From assembly GCA_900471485.1 (NCBI GenBank), contig UCEU01000033.1, forward strand, positions 84,334 to 148,333: 64,000 bases of DNA, in the 5' to 3' direction. This document shows positions 57,568 to 64,000 of the stretch, in pieces; position 1 is the stretch's first letter, and every line of letters starts with the position of its first letter. This DNA comes from Hyphomicrobiales bacterium (GTDB lineage Bacteria > Pseudomonadota > Alphaproteobacteria > Rhizobiales > Rhizobiaceae). Under the pieces are notes generated by a model. The model searched no databases, was not told the origin of the DNA, and saw only the letters and a list, made by a program, of their open reading frames with translations. The translations under genes were made by a program, and so were the position numbers.

Positions 57568-58607
57568 GCGCACCCGCCAGGGTTCTTGTGGTTGACGATT
57601 CCGCCACCATGCGCGGATTGATCACCGCCGTCCTCAGCTCCGATCCTGACGTTAGCGTTATCGGCCAGGCCGGCGATGCGCTAGAGGCGCGCGAAGCCAT
57701 CAAGAAGCTCAATCCGGACGTCGTCACGCTCGATATCGAGATGCCGAACATGAACGGCCTCGATTTCCTCGAGAAGATCATGCGGCTGCGGCCGATGCCT
57801 GTGATCATGGTCTCGACGCTGACCCACCGCGGCGCGGACGCGTCGCTGGCGGCACTCGAGATCGGCGCCTTCGATTGCGTCGGCAAGCCGCAACCGGGTG
57901 ATGCCAGGCCGTTCGGCGATCTCGCCGAAAAGGTGAAGGCAGCCGCGCGCGCGCAGCGTCGCCAATATACGCAGCCGACCCCGGTCGCGCCGCCACCGTC
58001 CGTCGCAGAGTATCGTGTCGGCCGCAAGATCGTGGCCATCGGCTCTTCCACCGGTGGTGTCGAGGCGTTGATTACGGTACTGCAGAAATTCCCGGCCAAT
58101 TGTCCGCCGACTGTCATCACCCAGCACATGCCGTCCACCTTCACGAAGAGCTTCGCCGAGCGCCTCAACCGCCTTTGCGCGCCCGTCGTGCAGGAAGCGA
58201 CGGATGGAGCACGCCTGGAGATCGGCAAGATCTATCTGGCACCCGGCGGCGAGCGTCACCTGCAGGTCGCCAACCCCCACGCGCCCTGCTGCCGCCTCAT
58301 CGAGCGCGATCCGGTCAACGGCCATCGGCCGTCGGTCGATGTCCTGTTTGATTCAGTGGCAGAGCTTGCCGGCCGCAACGCCGTCGGCGTTATTCTGACG
58401 GGAATGGGCCGCGATGGCGCCGCCGGTCTCTTGAAAATGCGCCATGCCGGCGCTCAGACCCTCGGACAGAACGAAAAGACCTGCGTGGTCTACGGCATGC
58501 CGAGAGTTGCCTACGAACTTGGAGCCGTCGCGCATCAGTTGCCGCTGAATGCCATTGGCGAAGAAATATTGAAAATGACAGCCGCCCGTAAGGAAGGAAC
58601 TGACTAA
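57564..58607 (+). CDS. cheB: Chemotaxis receptor methylesterase CheB
   Basis: A 347-residue protein-glutamate methylesterase/glutaminase. The N-terminal receiver has D57 in VVTLDIEMPNMNGL. The C-terminal esterase has catalytic Ser in IGSSTGGVEAL, His in ITQHMPSTFTKSFAERLN, and Asp in ILTGMGRDGAAGL. It removes methyl groups when phosphorylated by CheA. It has four bases of overlap with cheR and one base with cheY2 (TAATG). Confidence 0.96.
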   Translation: MSAPARVLVVDDSATMRGLITAVLSSDPDVSVIGQAGDALEAREAIKKLNPDVVTLDIEMPNMNGLDFLEKIMRLRPMPVIMVSTLTHRGADASLAALEIGAFDCVGKPQPGDARPFGDLAEKVKAAARAQRRQYTQPTPVAPPPSVAEYRVGRKIVAIGSSTGGVEALITVLQKFPANCPPTVITQHMPSTFTKSFAERLNRLCAPVVQEATDGARLEIGKIYLAPGGERHLQVANPHAPCCRLIERDPVNGHRPSVDVLFDSVAELAGRNAVGVILTGMGRDGAAGLLKMRHAGAQTLGQNEKTCVVYGMPRVAYELGAVAHQLPLNAIGEEILKMTAARKEGTD

Positions 58608-58996
58608 TGTCACTTGCAGAGAAAATCAAAGTTCTGATCGTCGACGATCAGGTCACCAGCCGCCTGCTGCTCAGCGATGCGCTGACCCAGCTCGGCTTCA
58701 AGCAGATCACGGCGGCCGGCGACGGCGAGCAGGGCATGAAGATCATGGCCGCTCAGCCTCACCACCTCGTTATCTCGGACTTCAACATGCCAAAGATGGA
58801 CGGCCTCGGTCTGCTTCAGGCCGTGCGCAGCAACCCGGCCACCAAGAAGGCGGCCTTCATCATCCTCACGGCCCAGGGCGACCGTGCGCTGGTGACCAAG
58901 GCGGCGGCACTGGGCGCCAACAACGTTCTCGCCAAGCCCTTCACCATCGAAAAGATGAAGGCGGCCATTGAGGCCGTATTCGGAGCGCTGAAATGA
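58607..58996 (+). CDS. cheY2: Chemotaxis response regulator CheY2
   Basis: A 129-residue CheY with acidic pair D13-D14, phospho-acceptor D58 in LVISDFNMPKMDGL, conserved Thr in FIILTAQGD and Lys in VLAKPFTIEKM. D58 is the same position as in Sinorhizobium CheY2, the regulator that slows the flagellar motor. The start overlaps the cheB stop by one base and the stop overlaps cheD by four bases. Confidence 0.93.
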   Translation: MSLAEKIKVLIVDDQVTSRLLLSDALTQLGFKQITAAGDGEQGMKIMAAQPHHLVISDFNMPKMDGLGLLQAVRSNPATKKAAFIILTAQGDRALVTKAAALGANNVLAKPFTIEKMKAAIEAVFGALK

Positions 58997-59547
58997 CAAT
59001 CGAGGTGGCACCCCGCCGCGTTCATATCATTCAGGGCGAATGGAAAGTCCTGAGTGATCCGAATGCGGTGTTGTCGACCATACTTGGCTCATGTGTGGCA
59101 GCCTGCCTGCGGGATCCCGTGGCAGGCGTGGGGGGAATGAACCATTTCCTGTTGCCGGGAACTGGAAATACGCCGATGAGCGGCGGGGACGCCACGCGTT
59201 ATGGCGTTCATCTCATGGAGCTGTTGATCAACGGGCTGCTGAAGCAGGGCGCGCGCCGCGACCGGCTGGAAGCAAAAATCTTCGGTGGAGCGAAGACCAT
59301 CTCGACATTTTCCAATGTTGGTGAGCAGAACGCCGCCTTCGCGGCCGAGTTCCTGAAGGATGAAGGCATTCCGGTCGTTGGCGGCAGCACCGGCGGGGAT
59401 CACGGACGCAAGCTCGAATTTTGGCCCGTGTCGGGAAGAGCACGGCAGTACCCGCTAACCGGAGCGGAAACGCAGAGAACCGTCGCGCTGGAACAACGGC
59501 CGGCTCCTGTGCAGAAACCTGTCGAAACCAGCATCGAATTCTTCTGA
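58993..59547 (+). CDS. cheD: Chemoreceptor glutamine deamidase CheD
   Basis: A 184-residue CheD that converts receptor glutamines to glutamates. The catalytic Cys-His pair lies in LGSCVAACLRDPVAGVGGMNHFLLP (C34, H51), followed by a Thr region in the glycine-rich HGR/GGSTGGDHGRK block. The length and the N-terminal HIIQGEWKVLSDPNAVLSTI are typical. It starts inside the cheY2 stop (ATGA) and precedes cheT by 14 bases. Confidence 0.94.
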   Translation: MTIEVAPRRVHIIQGEWKVLSDPNAVLSTILGSCVAACLRDPVAGVGGMNHFLLPGTGNTPMSGGDATRYGVHLMELLINGLLKQGARRDRLEAKIFGGAKTISTFSNVGEQNAAFAAEFLKDEGIPVVGGSTGGDHGRKLEFWPVSGRARQYPLTGAETQRTVALEQRPAPVQKPVETSIEFF

Positions 59548-59561
59548 TACGAGGACTGTCA

Positions 59562-59951
59562 ATGACATTGAATGCCCCCATAGAGCCTTCGCCGGTCGAG
59601 GCCCTGCCGGATATCCTGATGCGGATCGTTTCCGAACTGCACGATGTCGCCTATCTGATCGAACGCATCGAGCCGCAACTGCTCGACGTCGGCGGCGGCG
59701 CCGAACTGCTCAAGTCGCCGGAAAGCATGAAGGTCATGCAGGGGATCGACCTGGCTGTGCAAAAGACCCGCGGATTGGCGGAATTCATCGACACGATCAC
59801 CGGCGAAATTCCGCAGGATTGGGCCGTGGATGTTGCCACTGCGCTCAGCCTCGTCAAGCTCAGCGAAATGCAAAAGGCCCTTGGCGGCGGCATGCGCCAT
59901 GGTCATTCGCAGCCCCTGAACAAGGCCGCCGGCGACTTCGACTTTTTTTAA
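59562..59951 (+). CDS. cheT: Chemotaxis protein CheT
   Basis: 129 residues, the last gene of the che operon. Position and length match CheT of Sinorhizobium meliloti, a rhizobial protein reported to act in signal termination and adaptation through CheR. The helix MKVMQGIDLAVQKTRGL carries D63 and Q67 in DxxxQ, the spacing of the CheZ phosphatase active residues, so a CheZ-like action on CheY-P is plausible. The tail GDFDFF is acidic-aromatic, as in CheZ C-termini that bind CheY. Function here is inferred from context. Confidence 0.8.
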   Translation: MTLNAPIEPSPVEALPDILMRIVSELHDVAYLIERIEPQLLDVGGGAELLKSPESMKVMQGIDLAVQKTRGLAEFIDTITGEIPQDWAVDVATALSLVKLSEMQKALGGGMRHGHSQPLNKAAGDFDFF

Positions 59952-60058
59952 GCGGCCCTTTATAAGGCCGATCAACGAAACGCTCGCACAAGTTTCGGCA
60001 TCTATCGTGCAATGAGGCAGTAAGCCTGCTTTGTCAGTGATGATCGTGCGAGAACAGA

Positions 60059-61750
60059 ATGAATCTGTTAAATCAATTAGTTCAAATTATTAAGAACTTC
60101 AGTTCGTTAGGTCGGAATCGGCTGCTGGCGTTGGCTGGCGTTGGTGTCGTTTCCGTAGCCCTCATTCTTGCAGCGGCATTCATTGTCAACAAACCCGCAC
60201 AGGAAACCCTCTACGTAGGCTTGGAAACCGCTGATCTCAATCAGATCAGCATGGCGCTGGCTGAAGCCAATATCGGCTTTCAGGTCGGCTCTGATGGCAA
60301 AAGCATCACCGTGCCTGCCGGTATGACCGGCAAGGCTCGCCTCCTGCTCGCCGAACGCGGCCTGCCGAACAGCGCCAATGCCGGCTACGAGCTCTTCGAC
60401 AATGTAGGCTCGCTCGGGCTCACCTCGTTCATGCAGGAAGTCACCCGCGTTCGCGCGCTGGAGGGCGAGATCGCCCGGACCATCCAGCAGATCTCCGGCA
60501 TCAACGCCGCTCGCGTGCATATCGTCATGCCTGAGGTCGGAAACTTCCGCAAAGCCGAACAAAAGCCTACGGCGTCAGTCATGATCCGAGCGGGCGCATC
60601 GGCGGGACGCAACGCCGCTTCCTCGATCCGCCACCTCGTCGCCTCGGCAGTACCGGGGCTTGATGTCGGTGACGTCACCATTCTCGATTCCGCCGGCCAA
60701 CTTCTCGCCTCCGGCGATGAGGCCAGCAACAGCTCGCTCAACAAATCGCTCACCATCGTGCAGAACGTCCAGGGTGAAGTTGAATCCAACATCGACAAGG
60801 CGCTCGCACCGTTCCTTGGCATGGACAACTTCCGCTCCAGCGTAACCGCCGACCTCAACACCGACAGCCAGCAGATCCAGGAAACGGTCTACGACCCCGA
60901 GTCCAAGGTCGAGCGTTCCGTGCGCAGCACCAAGGAAGCGCAGCAGTCGCAGCAGAAGCAGTCGGACAACGCCACGACCGTCGAACAGAACATTCCGCAG
61001 GCTGCACCCGATTCTGGTGGCGCCAGCGGTCCGGAATCGCAGGACAAGTCCGACAAGAAGGAAGAGCAGACCAACTACGAGATCAACAGCAAGACCACGG
61101 CCACGACGCGCAACAGCTACAAGATCGAAAAGCTGTCCATCGCCGTCGTCGTCAACAAGGGCCGTATCGCCCAGATGGTCGGCGAACCCGCTGACCAGGC
61201 CAAGGTCGATGCTTATCTCGCCGAAATGCAGAAGATCGTCGCGTCCGCCGCCGGCATCAACGCCGAGCGTGGTGACGTGGTAACGGTCACGGCCATGAGC
61301 TTCCTGGAAAACCAGCTTCTCGAGGAAACCGGCAGCGGCGTCCGCGTCATGGACATGCTGAGCCGCAACCTCGCCGGCATCATCAACTCGCTCGCCTTCG
61401 TCGCCGTCGCCTTCCTGGTGGTGTGGATGGGCCTGCGTCCGATGATCCGCAGCGTAAGCGGCGGCGGCACGGCGGCCCTCGGCGACATGTCGCCCGAAAG
61501 CGCCGGTCTGGAACTGCCGGACTTCGCCCCTTCCGTCGGTGCCGGCGCCGGTGGAGCTCTCATGGACGGCTTCGGCTCGGACTTCGGCTTCGACAGCACG
61601 GAAGATCTCCTCAGCCTGGGCGACGACGAGGGCAGCTTCAATCGCCGCGTCAAGGAAGGCCCCGAGAGGAAGCTCTCTCGCATGGTCGAGATCAACGAGG
61701 AACGCGCCGCGAAAATCCTCAGGAAATGGGCGGTCGAAAACGCCGCATAA
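60059..61750 (+). CDS. fliF: Flagellar MS-ring protein FliF
   Basis: A 563-residue protein that forms the membrane MS ring and anchors the rotor. TM1 lies near residues 25-45 (LALAGVGVVSVALILAAAFIV). Periplasmic YscJ/FliF domains follow (FLQEVTRVRALEGEIARTIQQ-type block at about 120-140), then a Ser/Gln-rich low-complexity region near 285-345. TM2 lies near 440-460 (IINSLAFVAVAFLVVWMGL). The C-terminal tail ends RMVEINEERAAKILRKWAVEN, the part that binds FliG. It starts 107 bases after cheT, so it may have its own promoter, and is followed by two terminator-like hairpins. Confidence 0.96.
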   Translation: MNLLNQLVQIIKNFSSLGRNRLLALAGVGVVSVALILAAAFIVNKPAQETLYVGLETADLNQISMALAEANIGFQVGSDGKSITVPAGMTGKARLLLAERGLPNSANAGYELFDNVGSLGLTSFMQEVTRVRALEGEIARTIQQISGINAARVHIVMPEVGNFRKAEQKPTASVMIRAGASAGRNAASSIRHLVASAVPGLDVGDVTILDSAGQLLASGDEASNSSLNKSLTIVQNVQGEVESNIDKALAPFLGMDNFRSSVTADLNTDSQQIQETVYDPESKVERSVRSTKEAQQSQQKQSDNATTVEQNIPQAAPDSGGASGPESQDKSDKKEEQTNYEINSKTTATTRNSYKIEKLSIAVVVNKGRIAQMVGEPADQAKVDAYLAEMQKIVASAAGINAERGDVVTVTAMSFLENQLLEETGSGVRVMDMLSRNLAGIINSLAFVAVAFLVVWMGLRPMIRSVSGGGTAALGDMSPESAGLELPDFAPSVGAGAGGALMDGFGSDFGFDSTEDLLSLGDDEGSFNRRVKEGPERKLSRMVEINEERAAKILRKWAVENAA

Positions 61751-61753
61751 TCC

Positions 61754-61778
61754 AAAGGCCGGGAAACCGGCCTTTTTC
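61754..61778 (+). terminator. Intrinsic terminator of fliF
   Basis: The perfect stem AAAGGCCGG/CCGGCCTTT closes a GAAA tetraloop and is followed by T residues. It starts three bases after the fliF stop. Confidence 0.92.
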
Positions 61779-61799
61779 TTTGGCCTGTATTTGGGTGAG

Positions 61800-61843
61800 C
61801 GTGTATTGGCCGGCCTTGTCGCAAGTCGGCCGATACACGTTTT
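61800..61843 (+). terminator. Second hairpin with T-run after fliF
   Basis: The 13-base arms CGTGTATTGGCCG and CGGCCGATACACG (one G-T pair) are separated by 14 bases and followed by TTTT. It is a possible second terminator or an RNA-processing site. Confidence 0.65.
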
Positions 61844-62121
61844 CGTGTTGTATATGACACTCAAAGATGAGTTTGCTCGCCTTTGACGCGAATCGTCTTG
61901 TCAGGCGGCCTAGAATCAGCGTAACCCGGGCTTATTCAAGAGATAAAAGCGATGTGCGAATCAGCGCACGGAATTCGGCTAAAGTAAATCCCAAGAACTC
62001 GGAGATGGCGATCTTTCGCGCATGTCGTAGTCTTGGATGATTCGCGGGCAAGTCGTATTTTGTTCAGTAGGCCGCGGCTCTAGTATCTGTTGACACCGTT
62101 TCCAGGATGCAGGACTTGCCG
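61844..62121 (+). promoter_or_regulatory. Upstream region of visN
   Basis: About 280 bases between the fliF terminators and visN. It presumably holds the visNR promoter. No unambiguous -35/-10 pair or CtrA site was seen. Confidence 0.35.
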
Positions 62122-62868
62122 ATGGATATGCATATATTGCAAGCGCTTAGAAGCGACAAGCACACGGCGAACTTCGTTGGTATTGCCACGACGAACCTGT
62201 CCTCTCGCGAGGAGCTGGTCAATCAGCTGCGCGATCTCTCCAGCACGGCACGGTTGCAACCTGGATTGCGCGCGCTGACGGATTATGTCGGTGCATCTCA
62301 CTATCTGCTGGCCCGCGCCGATCTGGTGCAGGAAGCCGGTCTCGACTTCGTGGTTTCGTCGGATTGGCCGTTCGATCTGGTCACCAGCCTTGCAGGCACC
62401 TTCGTCGGTGGATTTGCCCGTGCAACTGAGCTGGAAAAATGCATGCAGCTTTTCCAGCCGACCTTCTCGATCCTGCCGGAGACGGCCGACGTGCCGGATG
62501 GCGCGAGCCGCCAGTATTGTTCCCTGCTTTTCAATGTCGGGCGCTCGAGGCTCGCATTGATGTTCCTGTTTGATGACGGTTTCATCCTGTCGCAGGAGCG
62601 ACTGAGGGACGTCGGGCTTCTGACGGCCTATTTCGCCAGCTTCCTGCAGTGCGGCGGCACGAAGTCCGACCGCGAGTTCGAACTGACCGAACGCGAGTTG
62701 GAGTGCCTTTTCTGGATCGCCGAAGGCAAGACGAGCGATGAAATTGCGATGATTCTCGGTATCTCGCGCAATACGATCAACAACTACATCACCAGCGTGA
62801 TGCGAAAGACAGCCACGAAAACCCGCTCGGAAGCCATTGCTTTTGCGGTCCGGAACAATCTGGTCTGA
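62122..62868 (+). CDS. visN: Motility master regulator VisN (LuxR family)
   Basis: 248 residues from the ATG at 62122, which is preceded by CAGGAC at suitable spacing. An ATG at 62107 has its AGG directly adjacent and is less likely. It has an N-terminal autoinducer-type ligand-binding fold and a C-terminal LuxR DNA-binding domain (LTERELECLFWIAEGKTSDEIAMILGISRNTINNYI). In Sinorhizobium, VisN and VisR form a heterodimer at the top of the motility and chemotaxis cascade and activate rem and downstream flagellar genes. visR follows after 11 bases. The ligand is unknown. Confidence 0.9.
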   Translation: MDMHILQALRSDKHTANFVGIATTNLSSREELVNQLRDLSSTARLQPGLRALTDYVGASHYLLARADLVQEAGLDFVVSSDWPFDLVTSLAGTFVGGFARATELEKCMQLFQPTFSILPETADVPDGASRQYCSLLFNVGRSRLALMFLFDDGFILSQERLRDVGLLTAYFASFLQCGGTKSDREFELTERELECLFWIAEGKTSDEIAMILGISRNTINNYITSVMRKTATKTRSEAIAFAVRNNLV

Positions 62869-62879
62869 GAGGCGGCATC

Positions 62880-63626
62880 ATGGAGTACGTAATGGGCAGA
62901 TCGCTTGGGAATCCGGATACTGGGCGTGCTGCGCGGGCCAACAAGGTAACGAGCCGTTCGGATCTCTTTCCTCGGCTCATCGCCATGCAGAAGCTGGCCG
63001 ACGCCCAGAACTTCGCGGTCTACCGCCTGAGCGGTGCAGGTCTTCCCTCCAAGCAGCGGCTGACCTGCGAGCTTGAGAACTGGGGCCCCGCCAATCCGGG
63101 CTTTGCCAAGGCTTTCGCGGATGCCTACGGCGAGGCGATGATCGAACATCTCGACAAGTCTCTCCTGCCGATGGCCTGGGCCGGTGGACACGATCGCGCT
63201 GCTCCCGGCCTGGATGGAATTGCGCCCTTCATGTCGCGGCTCAAGGATGGCCTGTTGCCATTTTCGGGCATTGCCTTTCCCGTTCGTCTCGGCGCCGTCG
63301 GAAACGGCTTCGTCGTCTTCTCCGGCGACGATATCGATCCGCCCAGCGACATGGTCGTCGAACTGCACGCTCGGTCCTGCCAGGTCATGATCGATCTCCT
63401 GTCGCTCGATGAGCGTCGCGCCGCCACGGCCGAAGCGTTGAGCGAGCGCGAAATCGCCTGTTTGCAACTCGCCGGCGACGGGCGCATCAGCGAAGAGATC
63501 GCCGACAAGCTCGGCCTGTCGGTGCACACGGTCAATGCCTATCTCGGCTCGGCGACGATCAAGCTCGACTCGGTCAACCGCATCCAGGCGATCGCCAAGG
63601 CGATACGGCTCGGCTACATCAGCTGA
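62880..63626 (+). CDS. visR: Motility master regulator VisR (LuxR family)
   Basis: A 248-residue LuxR-type regulator, partner of VisN. The C-terminal helix-turn-helix is LSEREIACLQLAGDGRISEEIADKLGLSVHTVNAYLGSATIKL. The N-terminal part has the autoinducer-type fold pattern (LADAQNFAVYRLSGAG, LENWGPANPGFAKAFADAYG). The gene lies 11 bases after visN, so both come from one mRNA and are available in equal amounts for the heterodimer. Confidence 0.9.
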   Translation: MEYVMGRSLGNPDTGRAARANKVTSRSDLFPRLIAMQKLADAQNFAVYRLSGAGLPSKQRLTCELENWGPANPGFAKAFADAYGEAMIEHLDKSLLPMAWAGGHDRAAPGLDGIAPFMSRLKDGLLPFSGIAFPVRLGAVGNGFVVFSGDDIDPPSDMVVELHARSCQVMIDLLSLDERRAATAEALSEREIACLQLAGDGRISEEIADKLGLSVHTVNAYLGSATIKLDSVNRIQAIAKAIRLGYIS

Positions 63627-63686
63627 ACCGTGCTGGCCGAACGGGATCGATCGGCCGCCTCGTATCGTGCGAGAAGGTGAGTGGAA

Positions 63687-64000
63687 TTAGCTCGCCAAAG
63701 CCTGCAATGGTTCGACATTGTAGCGCGATTGACGAAGGCTCTGCTCCAGGTATGCCGTATTCTCGTCGGGATCGTCCGAAGCGTTCTGGAACGCGATGTG
63801 GTTGATCTCTATGCCGGCATGTTCTTCGGCAAGGGTGAGCTGTGCGTAGACGGTAATGCCGCGCGGCTTGATTTCGAGGTCGAGAACGACCTCCGGCTTA
63901 CCGCCCCATTCCAATGTATAGCTGCCGCCATGACCGAAATTCACCGTCCCAGGGTGAAAGAAGAGCTCGGCTGCGGACGAAACCAGATCGGATAGATTGC
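63687..64000 (-). CDS. C-terminal part of a hypothetical protein running off the window
   Basis: The minus-strand frame stays open to the right edge, so the gene begins beyond 64000. A GTG at 63944 is not needed as start because upstream sequence continues in frame (NLSDLVSSAAELFFHPGTV, then NFGHGGSYTLEWGGKPEVVL). The visible 103 residues are beta-prone with a charged middle (LTLAEEHAGIEINHIAFQNA). I recognise no domain. It is convergent with visR, between visNR and the rest of the flagellar cluster expected to the right. Confidence 0.7.
   Translation of the reverse strand, partial: NLSDLVSSAAELFFHPGTVNFGHGGSYTLEWGGKPEVVLDLEIKPRGITVYAQLTLAEEHAGIEINHIAFQNASDDPDENTAYLEQSLRQSRYNVEPLQALAS

Noticed and set aside
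1..64000. CRISPR array, rRNA, insertion sequence or prophage
   Set aside because: No regularly spaced repeats, rRNA-like sequence, transposase, integrase or phage structural gene was seen.

Overview
The window is chromosomal DNA of an alphaproteobacterium of the Rhizobiaceae (Rhizobium/Agrobacterium/Sinorhizobium relatives). The evidence is the gene content and order: a PodJ-like polar organiser; the conserved run murA - DUF2948 - hisD - UPF0262 - phosphatase - infA - maf - yacG - tRNA-Phe; and a chemotaxis operon in the rhizobial order (globin-type receptor, cheS, cheY1, cheA, cheW, cheR, cheB, cheY2, cheD, cheT) followed by fliF, visN and visR. The DNA is GC-rich, has a RIME-like intergenic palindrome, and carries alphaproteobacterial regulatory motifs. 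The species cannot be named from sequence reading alone.

Layout. 1-3.4 kb: a beta-oxidation pair (acyl-CoA dehydrogenase, thiolase) with a near-perfect operator palindrome upstream and a RIME-like repeat between the genes. 3.5-6.5 kb: a three-gene phosphorelay-like module (CHASE3 kinase, single-domain response regulator, receiver-HisKA_2 kinase). 6.6-13.5 kb: a small unknown protein, a trans-sulfuration-type PLP enzyme, podJ and a cold-shock gene. 13.5-21.2 kb: a racemase, a divergent Rrf2 / flavin reductase pair, a divergent MFS / TetR pair, and a 1173-residue hybrid kinase with a transporter-like sensor. 21.4-25.5 kb: mscL, an aminotransferase, galE and an acyl-CoA hydrolase. 25.5-30.2 kb: a UvrD-type helicase and several small genes. 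Two units here, the helicase and a two-gene small-ORF operon, each have a GTTC-N7-GTTC LexA box placed the same way next to a TTGACA element. A DUF982 gene has an EcfG-type stress promoter.

30.4-37.1 kb: the murA-yacG housekeeping run, tRNA-Phe and a brnTA toxin-antitoxin pair. 37.2-40.0 kb: small unknowns, an OsmC protein and a DMT transporter. 40.0-43.5 kb: a leftward polysaccharide cluster (glycosyltransferase, flippase, pyruvyl transferase) behind an AT-rich gene-free region. 44.1-50.8 kb: a fused dioxygenase/hydrolase (MhqO-MhqD-like), secDF, a small membrane protein and a YbaL-type antiporter. 51.0-64.0 kb: a tiny membrane-protein candidate, then the che operon, fliF and the visNR master regulators of motility. 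A partial gene runs off the right edge.

The che/fliF/vis genes form one functional unit: signal sensing and CheA phosphorelay, adaptation (CheR, CheB, CheD, CheT), the first piece of the flagellar base, and the top-level transcription factors. The least explained part is the compact SOS-like bicistron at 29678-30060. No rRNA, CRISPR array, prophage or insertion sequence was seen.
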